Shown here piece after piece: positions 1 through 7,928 of a DNA stretch of 9,703 nucleotides. Numbering within the stretch: position 1 is the stretch's first letter; each line of letters opens with the position of its first letter. The stretch is from Proteiniphilum sp. UBA4977 (lineage in GTDB: Bacteria; Bacteroidota; Bacteroidia; Bacteroidales; Dysgonomonadaceae), in the NCBI GenBank assembly GCA_002398565.1, contig DGZP01000018.1, positions 99,788 through 109,490 on the forward strand. The letters run 5' to 3'. The notes under the pieces were generated by a model. The model saw nothing but the letters and a program-made list of their open reading frames with translations, searched no databases and had not been told where the DNA came from. A program made the position numbers and the translations under genes.

Positions 1-48
1 TCATGCTCGTTTCATACAATTATTTTGTTTTCTTTTTATCTATGCAGA

Positions 49-63
49 GAACTCGCTTTAATC
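49..63. repeat. 15-bp direct repeat, left copy
   Basis: The sequence gaactcgctttaatc is identical to the copy at 9645-9659. On the minus strand (gattaaagcgagttc) it ends 33 nt before a GTATGAAA sequence at the window edge, a layout like that of the right copy. It lies in non-coding DNA downstream of the phosphoesterase. Confidence 0.85.
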
Positions 64-117
64 GTGATTTTTGTGTGTAAATGGATCTCGGACACATATC
101 ATTGTTTATCTTTTTAA

Positions 118-140
118 TGTTTTACCTAAACAGTAAAACA
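118..140 (-). terminator. Hairpin just after the phosphoesterase gene
   Basis: Minus-strand TGTTTTAC-TGTTTAG-GTAAAACA is an 8-bp perfect stem with a 7-nt loop, starting about 10 nt after the stop codon at 150. No T-run follows on the minus strand, so it is not a textbook intrinsic terminator, but its position at the end of the six-gene block fits a terminator or 3'-end stabiliser. Confidence 0.35.
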
Positions 141-149
141 AAATAGGAT

Positions 150-1730
150 TCAAGGAAGAGCTATCCGATATGCACTCTTTCCGTAATGAAGATTTCCAAA
201 CATATCTTTAACTTTAATTTCAACAGAATGCTCCCCAATATCTAAGTCAGAAGGTAAAAGAGCTTTCCACAAATGACTACATTGCCTTGCTTCAACCGGG
301 CGCCTTCCCGGAATTACTTTATTTGTAAAATCCCATTGATGTAGCAGATGCAAGTAACTGGGATCAAACTCGATGGTATAGCTCATTGGAATCCATTCAT
401 TTTTATCCACACGAAACATAACCTCGTCATTTTCATTACCCATAAAAAAATTAACGTATATATTTGAAAGTGACTTTTTTGCATGCCCCATAACTTTTGG
501 ATGGTAAATATTCATTTGATAATCCATATCATGCCCTGCGGCTTTATATGTAATATTGTATCGATTATTATCAATCCGGAGTAAAGCATAACCTTGAGGA
601 GTTCCATCTGCCATAACTGAGAAGGGTATGCCCAAGCTATCTAACTCTCCCCGATACCAAGAGCCACACGTTGTACCAATATTAAAATGATGGTGGGGCT
701 TGTCTTGAGTCCATCCATGCTCTTTATTCATTAACTTATTATTCTGAATATGAGAATGTGCTGATATGCTTAACGTATAAGGATAATCCTCTAGTAATGA
801 AAAAAGTCGTTCTCTGTCCGCATCACGAAAGATATCCCGGTCAACATATCCCTCCCAGATAGGAATATGAAAGGATAAAACTATCAAATGATCTTCAGGT
901 ACATATTTTAAATCATTTTCAACAAAAGTGAACTGTTTTTCGGTGAAACCTCCCCAGTAGCCTTTGTTCGCAGGATTACGCGGATCAGGTCTGAGGATAT
1001 TCTTGAGTATAATAAAATGTGCCTTCCCCATGTTAAACGAATAGGAAGAAGGACCAAAAACGCGTTCAAAAGATTCATCGGAAAGTGAATCTGCGCTCAC
1101 ATCAAAATTCATATCGTGATTGCCAATCACATTATACCATGGAATACCCACATTACGAATGATTTCGTTATATGGTTCAAACAAATCGGGATTATCTCCC
1201 GATAAATCTCCCATACTTATTCCAAACGAAAAGTTTGTAGCACTAGAAAGTTCCGAGACTATTCGTTGGTCAAAAAACTCCAGTTCTTCTTTACTATATG
1301 GCTGAGGATCACCGAATAATAAAACATCAAATTGGTTAACTCTAGGCACAGGGTATAATGCAAAGTCGACTGATTCAGGAATCATACCCGTAGGATCAAC
1401 CCCTCTGTAATTTAATCCCGGCGATCCCAAAGGTTTATGAATATAGTAAAATAAGGGAAGATTCTGTTCATTAAATGGTGTAGAATAGCCTGCAGGTTTT
1501 ATTACAAAGATTATATCATCTTGCGAAAGAGGTAATGTATATTCTCCATTCTCATCTGTAAGAACAACATCTGCTCCATTGGAGACAGGAACCTGAAAAA
1601 TACCCGGTTCATCTTTGTCTCTCATTTGATTTCCATTCAGATCATTATATACAACCCCTTTTACGAAATCCTGAGAGGAAATAGATATTCCTGCGGAAAA
1701 GAATAAAAATAAAATTAACAGCGACTTCAT
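150..1730 (-). CDS. Secreted calcineurin-like metallophosphoesterase (three-domain, MetallophosN/Metallophos/MetallophosC type)
   Basis: The product is 526 aa. A signal peptide (residues 1-19, ending ISISS before Gln20) leads into a small beta-rich module at about 24-85 with a GVVYNDLNGNQMRDKDEPG stretch typical of SdrD-B/carboxypeptidase-regulatory folds. The catalytic domain follows at about 130-400, then a C-terminal beta domain at about 410-526. Metal-binding motifs are visible as D141-P-Q143, G174-D175 with D179, G203-N-H205-D206, H288 and A-H325-S-H327; CGSWYRGE (355-362) and DGTPQGY (375-381) are family hallmarks. The family hydrolyses phosphate mono- or diesters in the periplasm; the substrate here is unknown. 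I chose ATG 1730 over an upstream GTG at 1778 because it places the signal peptide at the N terminus and avoids overlap with the preceding sulfatase, whose stop lies 26 bp upstream. It is the last gene of the apparent operon and looks more AT-rich than the first. Family call is firm; biological role is inference. Confidence 0.92.
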   Translation of the reverse strand: MKSLLILFLFFSAGISISSQDFVKGVVYNDLNGNQMRDKDEPGIFQVPVSNGADVVLTDENGEYTLPLSQDDIIFVIKPAGYSTPFNEQNLPLFYYIHKPLGSPGLNYRGVDPTGMIPESVDFALYPVPRVNQFDVLLFGDPQPYSKEELEFFDQRIVSELSSATNFSFGISMGDLSGDNPDLFEPYNEIIRNVGIPWYNVIGNHDMNFDVSADSLSDESFERVFGPSSYSFNMGKAHFIILKNILRPDPRNPANKGYWGGFTEKQFTFVENDLKYVPEDHLIVLSFHIPIWEGYVDRDIFRDADRERLFSLLEDYPYTLSISAHSHIQNNKLMNKEHGWTQDKPHHHFNIGTTCGSWYRGELDSLGIPFSVMADGTPQGYALLRIDNNRYNITYKAAGHDMDYQMNIYHPKVMGHAKKSLSNIYVNFFMGNENDEVMFRVDKNEWIPMSYTIEFDPSYLHLLHQWDFTNKVIPGRRPVEARQCSHLWKALLPSDLDIGEHSVEIKVKDMFGNLHYGKSAYRIALP

Positions 1731-1756
1731 ATTTTTTATATTTATTGCTAATCCAA

Positions 1757-3181
1757 TCAATCCTCGGTCACTTTCCACTCTTTGGGTGTAACAAAGCCTT
1801 CCTGTCCATAACCATAATCCGGCAATGGACGTGGGGGTTGAATGGTATCATATGCCTGCACAAAACTTTTAAGTCCCGCTGCTTTTTCCTTGTTTGCATC
1901 TATTACATTCGTTTGCTCAAAAGGGTCCGTATCAATTCTGAAAAGCATATCCGAGTCCATTTTCATTTTAGGATTATGCCCTTTTTCAATAAATTTCCAC
2001 TCGTTAGATACCACGGCACCCAATCCCAGATATAAATTTCTCTCGATAGTCTTTTTCTCCCCCGTTAAAACAGGTAGCATGCTTATACCATCAAATTCTG
2101 CCGTGGACTGTTGCTTCAAAATATCCATAATGGTCGGCATTACATCCACGTAACCCATTGCCTGATCAATGGTTCTCTGTCCTGTCAGTTTTGCAGGCCA
2201 GCTCAAAAGAGCAGGTACCCGGACTCCACCTTCAAATTCTAGAAACTTTCTTCCTCTCAATTCCCCGCTAGACCCAACATCCGGACCATTGTCACTAAAG
2301 AACAGAAAAAGAGTGTTATCAAATTCACCTGTATCTTTCAGCGTTTGAATTATTTGTCCTATACCTCTGTCCAAAGCCGTAACCATGGCAGCGAAGGTCT
2401 GTTCCTGGTTGTTTCCCCGTCCTGTTTTGTCACCTTTTCCAAAGCGCGGTTTCGACGGATCAAAACCATATAGCAATAAATCCTCATCTTTGGCTTGTAA
2501 AGGTGCATGAGGCGCATTAAACGCCACGTACATAAAAAAGGGATTGTCTTCACTGGCATAATCCTTTATACACTCAACAGCATGTCCTGCGATCAGATCC
2601 GTACTGTATCCCTTGTCATAGGAAGACTCCCAGTCGTTATGCCAATCGAGCTCCCCTTCTCTTTCATGTGAAAAATAATCAATGGCACCATTCAGATGAC
2701 CATAGAAATGCGTAAAACCTTTATTCAGCGGGTAATATTTTTTCCGGGAATGTCCAAGATGCCATTTACCAATGACTGTACGATGCTTATATCCGGCTCT
2801 TTCCAATTCCTGCGGTAAAAATATTTCGTTTGGTTCAATACCATAATCCCGCCAGGGAGGAATTACCACATGCCGCACTCCCATTCTGTTCGGATATCTG
2901 CCCGTTAGCGTCCCTGCCCGGGTAGGCGTTGAAACAGGAGCAACGTAAAATCTGTTTAATGTAATAGCTGCATCTGCCAACTTATCCAGATTGGGCGTCT
3001 TGATGGAGCTTCCATGAAATCCTACATCTCCCCAACCCAAATCATCAGCAAGAATAATTACAATGTTGGGATGCTTGATGCTATCTGTCGTCTTTCCCGA
3101 GCAACTCACTGTCACAGTTGTAAAAAGCGCCACAGATGCGGATATTTTCAATGAGCTATTCAAACATGTATTTAAAATCAT
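1757..3181 (-). CDS. Serine-type sulfatase, arylsulfatase-B-like, predicted lipoprotein
   Basis: The 474-aa product has a complete S1 sulfatase fold. Metal-binding D46-D47 lie in the LADDLGWGD stretch. The formylglycine motif is S84-T-P-T-R88, followed by AGTLTGRYP. Further active-site residues are G-K139-W-H141-LG, H225 in APHAPL, D297-N298 in SDNG and K312 before the EGG turn (318-319). The N terminus has a hydrophobic stretch ending TVTVSC27, which reads as a relaxed lipobox, so it is probably a lipoprotein, unlike the other five products. The middle part (GFTHFYGHLNGAIDYFSHER, about 155-174) resembles arylsulfatases B/I/J, which remove sulfate from hexosamine or galactose residues, but exact linkage specificity cannot be read from sequence. 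Conversion of Ser84 to formylglycine requires an anaerobic sulfatase-maturating enzyme encoded elsewhere. The gene sits 41 bp after the upstream sulfatase and 26 bp before the phosphoesterase, consistent with one transcript. Confidence 0.94.
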   Translation of the reverse strand: MILNTCLNSSLKISASVALFTTVTVSCSGKTTDSIKHPNIVIILADDLGWGDVGFHGSSIKTPNLDKLADAAITLNRFYVAPVSTPTRAGTLTGRYPNRMGVRHVVIPPWRDYGIEPNEIFLPQELERAGYKHRTVIGKWHLGHSRKKYYPLNKGFTHFYGHLNGAIDYFSHEREGELDWHNDWESSYDKGYSTDLIAGHAVECIKDYASEDNPFFMYVAFNAPHAPLQAKDEDLLLYGFDPSKPRFGKGDKTGRGNNQEQTFAAMVTALDRGIGQIIQTLKDTGEFDNTLFLFFSDNGPDVGSSGELRGRKFLEFEGGVRVPALLSWPAKLTGQRTIDQAMGYVDVMPTIMDILKQQSTAEFDGISMLPVLTGEKKTIERNLYLGLGAVVSNEWKFIEKGHNPKMKMDSDMLFRIDTDPFEQTNVIDANKEKAAGLKSFVQAYDTIQPPRPLPDYGYGQEGFVTPKEWKVTED

Positions 3182-3222
3182 AAGTTATATAAATTACTAA
3201 AGTTTGAAGTATGATATTTATT

Positions 3223-4911
3223 CTACTGTTTAGATTGCAGCTTCTGATTGTCGATCCTTCTCTTTTGCCAGATATGTTCCTCATTCTTTCTGCTGGCTCG
3301 TGCACGGACACCATACTCACGGGCATCCAAAGGAAATACCTGAATTCGATTTGCCCATACCATCCATTGATCAAACATTTTCTTTGTCAATTCAGGATAT
3401 TGTGCCGAAAGGTCATTGGTTTCAGAACGATCGGCTTCGATATCATACAATTCCAATTTTCCAATAGAGGGGTCGTTGCCTTCTTTTGTCTTCGCGACCA
3501 ATTTCCATTTCCCATCACGCATTCCTATATTTGCCTCATGTTCCCAATAAATAGGTTTCCTCCGGTTATCCAACAGCTGAAAAGTAGGTACCAGACTTTG
3601 TCCCTCCAACGGTTGTATCTTTTTATTCCTGTTTATCAATTTGGCATAATCAGCCTTACCCAATTCCACCGCCGTAGCCATCACGTCGACAAGATGAGCC
3701 GGTTTACGGTAAAATTTACCATTATACTTACTATCGATACCATTGGGCCAGTGTACCACAAAGGGGGTGGCTATTCCTCCTTCATGAATCCAGTGTTTAA
3801 ACATTTGAAAAGGAGTATTGCTTGCGTTTGCCCAGGCCAGTCCGTAAGACTCAAAGGAAGCATCGGTACCCCCTATTTCTCCAGTCTTGTCGTCATGGGA
3901 TATCATTTCGGCACAAGCCCCATTGTCAGATAAAAACATGATTACTGTATTTTCCAACTGATGGGTCCTTTCAAGCTCTGCAATGATTCTACCAATACCC
4001 TGATCCATTATATCAATTTGAGCAGCATACACCTCCATGCGGCGGGCTAATTCCGGCCTCAACCTTTTCGGTATGGTATACCAGGCAGCTGCGTCTTCAT
4101 TGCGTTCTGTTAAAACCGTGTTTTCCGGAATGATTCCCAACTTTTTCATTCGCTCGTATCTCTCCTGTCGCAGTGCATCCCAACCTTTATCATATTTACC
4201 CTTATATTTGGCAATATCTTTCTCTAAAGCGTGTAGAGGCCAGTGCGGGGCAGTATAGGCAACATACAAAAAGAAAGGTCGGCCCTCTTTCTCCGTTTGA
4301 TTTTCGCGGATAAAATTTACTGCCGAGTCACTGATTGCATTCGTATAATAGAAGGGTTGTTCGGGTTTAATAATTTTATTTCCTACAGTCAGACCATGCG
4401 TGGTAAAAAAGCTTCCTCCACCCGGTATGGTACCGAAAAAACGATCGAATCCGCGTTGCAATGGCCAGTTATGTTTATCAGCGCTCTGCGTTTCATCATA
4501 ATCCCTCGTCAAATGCCACTTTCCACTCATATAGGTATTATATCCGGCTGTCTTCAATACTTCGGCGATTGTGAGGCTACGGTCATTCAACTCTCCCTGA
4601 TATTGGGGAGTACCCAAGTTGGCCACGGTCATCCATCCCATTCCTGCCTGATGAGGGTAAAGACCTGTCATTAAAGACGCCCTTGTTGGACAACTCCTAC
4701 CCGCGTTATAGAACTGGGTATACCTGATTCCATGATTGGCCAGACGGTCGATGTTCGGGGTTTCGATCTCTCCACCGTAACAACCGATATCGGAGTAACC
4801 CATATCGTCTGCCATAATGAGGATTATATTGGGTTTTTCACCCGATTGGGCCAGCATGGGTAATGTACAGATGCCGGAGAGGGTGATCGGTATGTATCTG
4901 CTGATTTTCAT
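3223..4911 (-). CDS. Serine-type sulfatase, resembles SulfAtlas S1_4
   Basis: The 562-aa product is the largest sulfatase here. The signal peptide (1-21, ending PMLA before Gln22) is followed by KPNIILIMADD (D35-D36). The modification motif is S73-C74-P75-T76-R77; by the S/C-x-P-x-R spacing the modified residue is Ser73, and Cys74 occupies the x position. Other active-site residues are G-K131-W-H133, H223 in APHWPL, D329-N330 in SDNG and K372 in FKHWIHEGG. The LTGLYPHQAGMGWM segment and the KHWIHEGGIATP segment resemble the large S1_4 group, some of whose gut members act on sulfated galactose; that substrate link is only a lead. A basic C-terminal tail (about 535-562) is rich in Arg and Lys. 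Start ATG 4911 gives an ideal signal peptide and lies 25 bp from the upstream stop, so translation probably follows from the same mRNA. No promoter element is visible in that 25-bp gap. Confidence 0.94.
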   Translation of the reverse strand: MKISRYIPITLSGICTLPMLAQSGEKPNIILIMADDMGYSDIGCYGGEIETPNIDRLANHGIRYTQFYNAGRSCPTRASLMTGLYPHQAGMGWMTVANLGTPQYQGELNDRSLTIAEVLKTAGYNTYMSGKWHLTRDYDETQSADKHNWPLQRGFDRFFGTIPGGGSFFTTHGLTVGNKIIKPEQPFYYTNAISDSAVNFIRENQTEKEGRPFFLYVAYTAPHWPLHALEKDIAKYKGKYDKGWDALRQERYERMKKLGIIPENTVLTERNEDAAAWYTIPKRLRPELARRMEVYAAQIDIMDQGIGRIIAELERTHQLENTVIMFLSDNGACAEMISHDDKTGEIGGTDASFESYGLAWANASNTPFQMFKHWIHEGGIATPFVVHWPNGIDSKYNGKFYRKPAHLVDVMATAVELGKADYAKLINRNKKIQPLEGQSLVPTFQLLDNRRKPIYWEHEANIGMRDGKWKLVAKTKEGNDPSIGKLELYDIEADRSETNDLSAQYPELTKKMFDQWMVWANRIQVFPLDAREYGVRARASRKNEEHIWQKRRIDNQKLQSKQ

Positions 4912-4936
4912 ATTATTACACTGTTATATTTCAATT

Positions 4937-6298
4937 TCATTTGTTTATATTGGCGAATTCTCTAAAGGAATGGCTAAACCATCTCAAAGCTTCAAATTTA
5001 AGCCGCTCTGCCGTGTTTTTATATTGATCTGCAACATTATTTTGTTCCAGAGGATCGTCTTCCATGTTATACAATTCAACCTCCGATCCATCAATAAATA
5101 CCAGTAGTTTCCATTCCTGCCAGCGGACAGCAACCTGCGGCATAGGACCATTCTCCTTGCCGGTGGCTGTTTGTTTTCTGCGTGAAAATTCCCAGAAAAC
5201 CGGCTTATTTCTTTCTGAATTTTTATTTTTCAGAATCACATCGCTCCTATCCTCTCCATCTTGCGGAAAATCAGTAGAGATTCTTGATTTCGTAATGCTG
5301 CAGAGAGTCGGGAATATATCTACGGAAGCGAGCACTGAATTCTCATTTACCTGATTGGGAGTAATCACCGATGGCCAGCGAACAATGAATGGCATTCGTA
5401 TTCCTCCTTCATACAAAGTTCCTTTCTTTCCCCTTAGACCTTTTGTCCGTTCTACGCCGTAGCTGGGATTTGGTCCGTTGTCGCTTGAAAATATGATCAA
5501 AGTATTGTTATCCACGCCCAATGATTTCAGTCCTTGCATCAAACGGCCTATTTGCTTGTCATACTCTTTCAGGACAAACCGGAATGATTCAACTTTCTCC
5601 CAATCGTTCTTATCCGTACTCAATTGTTGAGGGTTTGGAACAAAAGGGGTGTGTACATCATCGGGCCATAAATTTATATAACAAGGTTTATCTCTGTTCT
5701 TTTTGAGGAATTCGAGTGTTTTATCGACATAATATGCAGTTCTGTTCCATCGCTTTATGCTGTCCTGATCGCTCCATATCCAGTTGGATGCCGTGATCAT
5801 TTTATCCGGATCGGGACTCTCCCAGGTAGATACGTACTCATCGAAACCGTAATTATAAATGGATGGGGCATTGTCCACATCGCGTCCACCTCCCATGTGC
5901 CATTTTCCAAAATGGGCAGTCCTGTATCCGTTGTCACGTAAAGTTCTTGCCAAAGATGGGGCACGATCCGATAAAAAATCATTTTGAATATTCTTTCGGT
6001 TTCCCTCTCTTGTCTGCAAAAAGGAACGTATTCCCCAACGAGTGGGATACATGCCCGTAGTGATGCCTACCCGTGAGGGGGAACTTATGGGCGCCGCAGT
6101 ATAATATTGGGTAAATCTGATTCCTTCTTCGGCAAGCCTGTCTATATTTTCGGTTTTTACAAAATCTCCTCCGTAGCACGACAAATCTGCATATCCCATA
6201 TCATCCGTATATATAATGATGATATTGGGCTTCTCCTGTGCCATCGATAAAAAAGTCCCTCCCAGCAAAAGCGACATTGTAACCGGGTAATGCTTCAT
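4937..6298 (-). CDS. Serine-type sulfatase with RSFLQTR and WPDDVHTPF motifs
   Basis: The 453-aa product has a signal peptide (1-20, ending LSMA before Gln21), then KPNIIIIYTDD (D32-D33). The formylglycine motif is S72-S-P-S-R76 in APISSPSRVGITTGMYP, followed by TRWGIRSFLQTR. Active-site residues continue with G-K132-W-H134-MG, H216 in LWPDDVHTPF, D273-N274 in SSDNG and a K291-K292 pair just before the EGG turn (297-299). All expected sulfatase residues are present, so it is probably active. I recognise the motif set as a distinct Bacteroidetes sulfatase group but cannot assign a subfamily number or substrate. The gene heads the tightly packed four-gene run and is preceded by a 206-bp gap, the largest in the window, with a possible promoter 26 nt upstream of ATG. 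A second in-frame ATG at codon 8 exists, but the upstream one supplies the basic n-region (MKHYP). Confidence 0.94.
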   Translation of the reverse strand: MKHYPVTMSLLLGGTFLSMAQEKPNIIIIYTDDMGYADLSCYGGDFVKTENIDRLAEEGIRFTQYYTAAPISSPSRVGITTGMYPTRWGIRSFLQTREGNRKNIQNDFLSDRAPSLARTLRDNGYRTAHFGKWHMGGGRDVDNAPSIYNYGFDEYVSTWESPDPDKMITASNWIWSDQDSIKRWNRTAYYVDKTLEFLKKNRDKPCYINLWPDDVHTPFVPNPQQLSTDKNDWEKVESFRFVLKEYDKQIGRLMQGLKSLGVDNNTLIIFSSDNGPNPSYGVERTKGLRGKKGTLYEGGIRMPFIVRWPSVITPNQVNENSVLASVDIFPTLCSITKSRISTDFPQDGEDRSDVILKNKNSERNKPVFWEFSRRKQTATGKENGPMPQVAVRWQEWKLLVFIDGSEVELYNMEDDPLEQNNVADQYKNTAERLKFEALRWFSHSFREFANINK

Positions 6299-6324
6299 GA
6301 TTGAATTTCTTATTAAATTACTGA

Positions 6325-6332
6325 CAATTATA
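6325..6332 (-). promoter_or_regulatory. Imperfect -7 element TATAATTG before the four-gene run
   Basis: TATAATTG on the minus strand has one mismatch to TAnnTTTG and ends 26 nt before ATG 6298. It sits in the largest intergenic gap of the window, where a promoter for the downstream four genes would be expected. A small palindrome (CTCC-CCTTTA-GGAG, 6340-6353) lies 7 nt upstream of it. Confidence 0.3.
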
Positions 6333-6466
6333 ATCTACGCTCCTAAAGGGGAGTCAGTGCATACGATTTAAAATAACCATACTGCAAATTAATAAAAAAG
6401 TATCAAAGATGAGTACCAAAAACATGTCAAAAAATAACACGAATTACTCAAAAGTCATTCCTTGAT

Positions 6467-6484
6467 AAAATGAAAACTCATTTT
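6467..6484 (-). terminator. Possible weak hairpin terminator after the LHLTDW sulfatase
   Basis: Minus-strand AAAATGA-GTTT-TCATTTT forms a 7-bp stem with a 4-nt loop about 20 nt after the stop codon at 6505. The stem contains a single G-C pair and no U-tract continues beyond the TTTT of the arm, so it may be a weak or partial terminator, or chance AT-rich symmetry. Confidence 0.25.
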
Positions 6485-6504
6485 CGTTTAACAGGTAGCG
6501 GCGT

Positions 6505-7911
6505 TTATTTTTTGACAGGCATCTGGGCATTCACACGCAATTTCCACGCTTCAAGATTTTTAATGAGTTTCTTTGTCAACGCTGGATGAATGGCCGACAA
6601 ATTATTACTTTCACCGAGATCGTCTTTTAAATTGTAAAGTTCATATGTATTCGATTCAATAATATGAACCAGCTTCCAGTCACCCTGACGCACAGCGCTA
6701 TAAGGGGTCGCACCTTCCGAATGATAGTGTGGATAATGCCAATATAACGACCTGGGTTTTAGCTTTTTCTTGTTATTCACCAGAATGGGTTTCAAACTCG
6801 CTCCGTCGAAAGATTTCGAGACAGATTTTTCGACTTTCACTCCTGCCAGTTCGGTCAAAGTAGGGAAAAGATCAATCGACATGATGGGAGTGTCATTTGT
6901 TGTACCGGAAAGTTGCTGTTTCAGATTTTTGATGATAAAGGGCACCCTGACCCCACCTTCATACATATTGCCCTTGCCTTTGCGTAAGGGACTGTTATTC
7001 GTGATTTTTCGGAGACCCTTTCCTATCAATCCGCCATTATCAGAAGTAAAAACAACGATTGTATTGTCGTAAAGGCCCAATTGTTTCAACTTATTTATTA
7101 TCTTCCCCACAGCATCATCCACATGTTCCACCATTGCAGCGTATACAGGATTATTTTGTAATCTGGTACTGTCGGCCAGGGACTGATACCTGTTCACTTT
7201 TTCCTGTTTTGCCATAAGAGGCGTGTGCACATTATAAAACCAGAGATTCAGGAAAAAGGGTTTACTCTCATTTTCTGCAATAAAATTACAAGCTTCCTCA
7301 GCCAGCCGTTCTGTGAGATATTCACCCTCAGGACCGTCTTTTAAACGGGGATTTCCGTAAGGTGAAAAGTATCCGTTCGAACCTTTTGAGCTTTTAGCTT
7401 TATTCAGATTGGGTGATCCTTTTGCCCATCCGCCTACATTTATATCGAATCCCTGATTTTCTGGCCAGTATTTTTCATCCTCGCCCAGATGCCATTTCCC
7501 GACGTGCGCAGTTGCATAACCTGCATTTTTGAACACCTCCGCCATTGTTGTCTCTTCCAAAGGCAAAAACATCTTCCAGTCGGGGATCTGTAACTTTGCA
7601 TCCGGAAACTTCCAACCTTCAATCCAGTCAGTCAAGTGCAGCCGTGCCGGATACTTGCCAGTCATGATACTTGCCCTGGTAGGCGACGAAACGGTGCAGG
7701 CTGCATAGCCATTGGTGAAGCGTATCCCGTCTTGTGCGAAGCGATCGATTTGAGGCGTTTGATAATAATCGCTACCATACACACCCAGGTCCTTCCATCC
7801 CATGTCATCAATTAAAATTAAAACTATGTTGGGATGAGATACTGTCTGAGCAGGCGAAGGGATTGCCAATGCTGAAAGCAGAGGCAGTGAAAACCGGTTT
7901 ATTTTATTCAT
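6505..7911 (-). CDS. Serine-type sulfatase with LHLTDW motif, resembles SulfAtlas S1_16
   Basis: The 468-aa product has a signal peptide (1-21, ending IPSPA before Gln22), then HPNIVLILIDD (D35-D36). The modification motif is S75-S-P-T-R79 in CTVSSPTRASIMTGKYP, followed by ARLHLTDWIEGW. Other catalytic positions are G-K139-W-H141-LG, H229 in LWFYNVHTPL, D291-N292 in TSDNGG, and K311/K313 just before the EGG turn (318-320). A His-rich segment HYPHYHSEG (392-400) precedes SAVRQGDWKLV and lies where these enzymes bind substrate. The LHLTDW and HYPHY signatures resemble S1_16 sulfatases, some of which are 4-O-sulfatases on Gal/GalNAc; this is a lead, not a demonstrated specificity. The gene has its own exact TATCTTTG promoter-like element 17 nt upstream and an 80-bp gap from the preceding gene, so it may be transcribed independently. 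Confidence 0.94.
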   Translation of the reverse strand: MNKINRFSLPLLSALAIPSPAQTVSHPNIVLILIDDMGWKDLGVYGSDYYQTPQIDRFAQDGIRFTNGYAACTVSSPTRASIMTGKYPARLHLTDWIEGWKFPDAKLQIPDWKMFLPLEETTMAEVFKNAGYATAHVGKWHLGEDEKYWPENQGFDINVGGWAKGSPNLNKAKSSKGSNGYFSPYGNPRLKDGPEGEYLTERLAEEACNFIAENESKPFFLNLWFYNVHTPLMAKQEKVNRYQSLADSTRLQNNPVYAAMVEHVDDAVGKIINKLKQLGLYDNTIVVFTSDNGGLIGKGLRKITNNSPLRKGKGNMYEGGVRVPFIIKNLKQQLSGTTNDTPIMSIDLFPTLTELAGVKVEKSVSKSFDGASLKPILVNNKKKLKPRSLYWHYPHYHSEGATPYSAVRQGDWKLVHIIESNTYELYNLKDDLGESNNLSAIHPALTKKLIKNLEAWKLRVNAQMPVKK

Positions 7912-7928
7912 AATGTTTGCTTTTTTGT

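Larger units (their letters stand above)
6299..6504. other. 206-bp intergenic gap between second and third sulfatase genes
   Basis: This is the largest non-coding stretch. From the minus strand it holds, in order, a weak hairpin (6467-6484), AT-rich sequence without a recognisable gene, an ATCGTATG octamer (6360-6367) shared with the first gene's start region, a small CTCC/GGAG palindrome (6340-6353) and a TATAATTG promoter-like element (6325-6332). No RNA gene or longer ORF is evident. Confidence 0.6.

Noticed and set aside
1731..1778. Upstream GTG start for the phosphoesterase
   Set aside because: It would overlap the preceding sulfatase and bury the signal peptide behind 16 extra residues; ATG 1730 fits much better.
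3211..3933. 240-aa plus-strand ORF
   Set aside because: It lies entirely antisense to the well-supported S1_4-like sulfatase gene, shows no recognisable motif, and looks like a shadow of its codon pattern.
4243..4674. 143-aa plus-strand ORF, and a similar 127-aa one at 7974-8357
   Set aside because: Both are antisense to conserved sulfatase coding sequence and have no family resemblance or start signals.
4678..4695. Cys-type sulfatase reading of the SCPTR motif
   Set aside because: The S/C-x-P-x-R spacing places the modified residue at Ser73, not Cys74.
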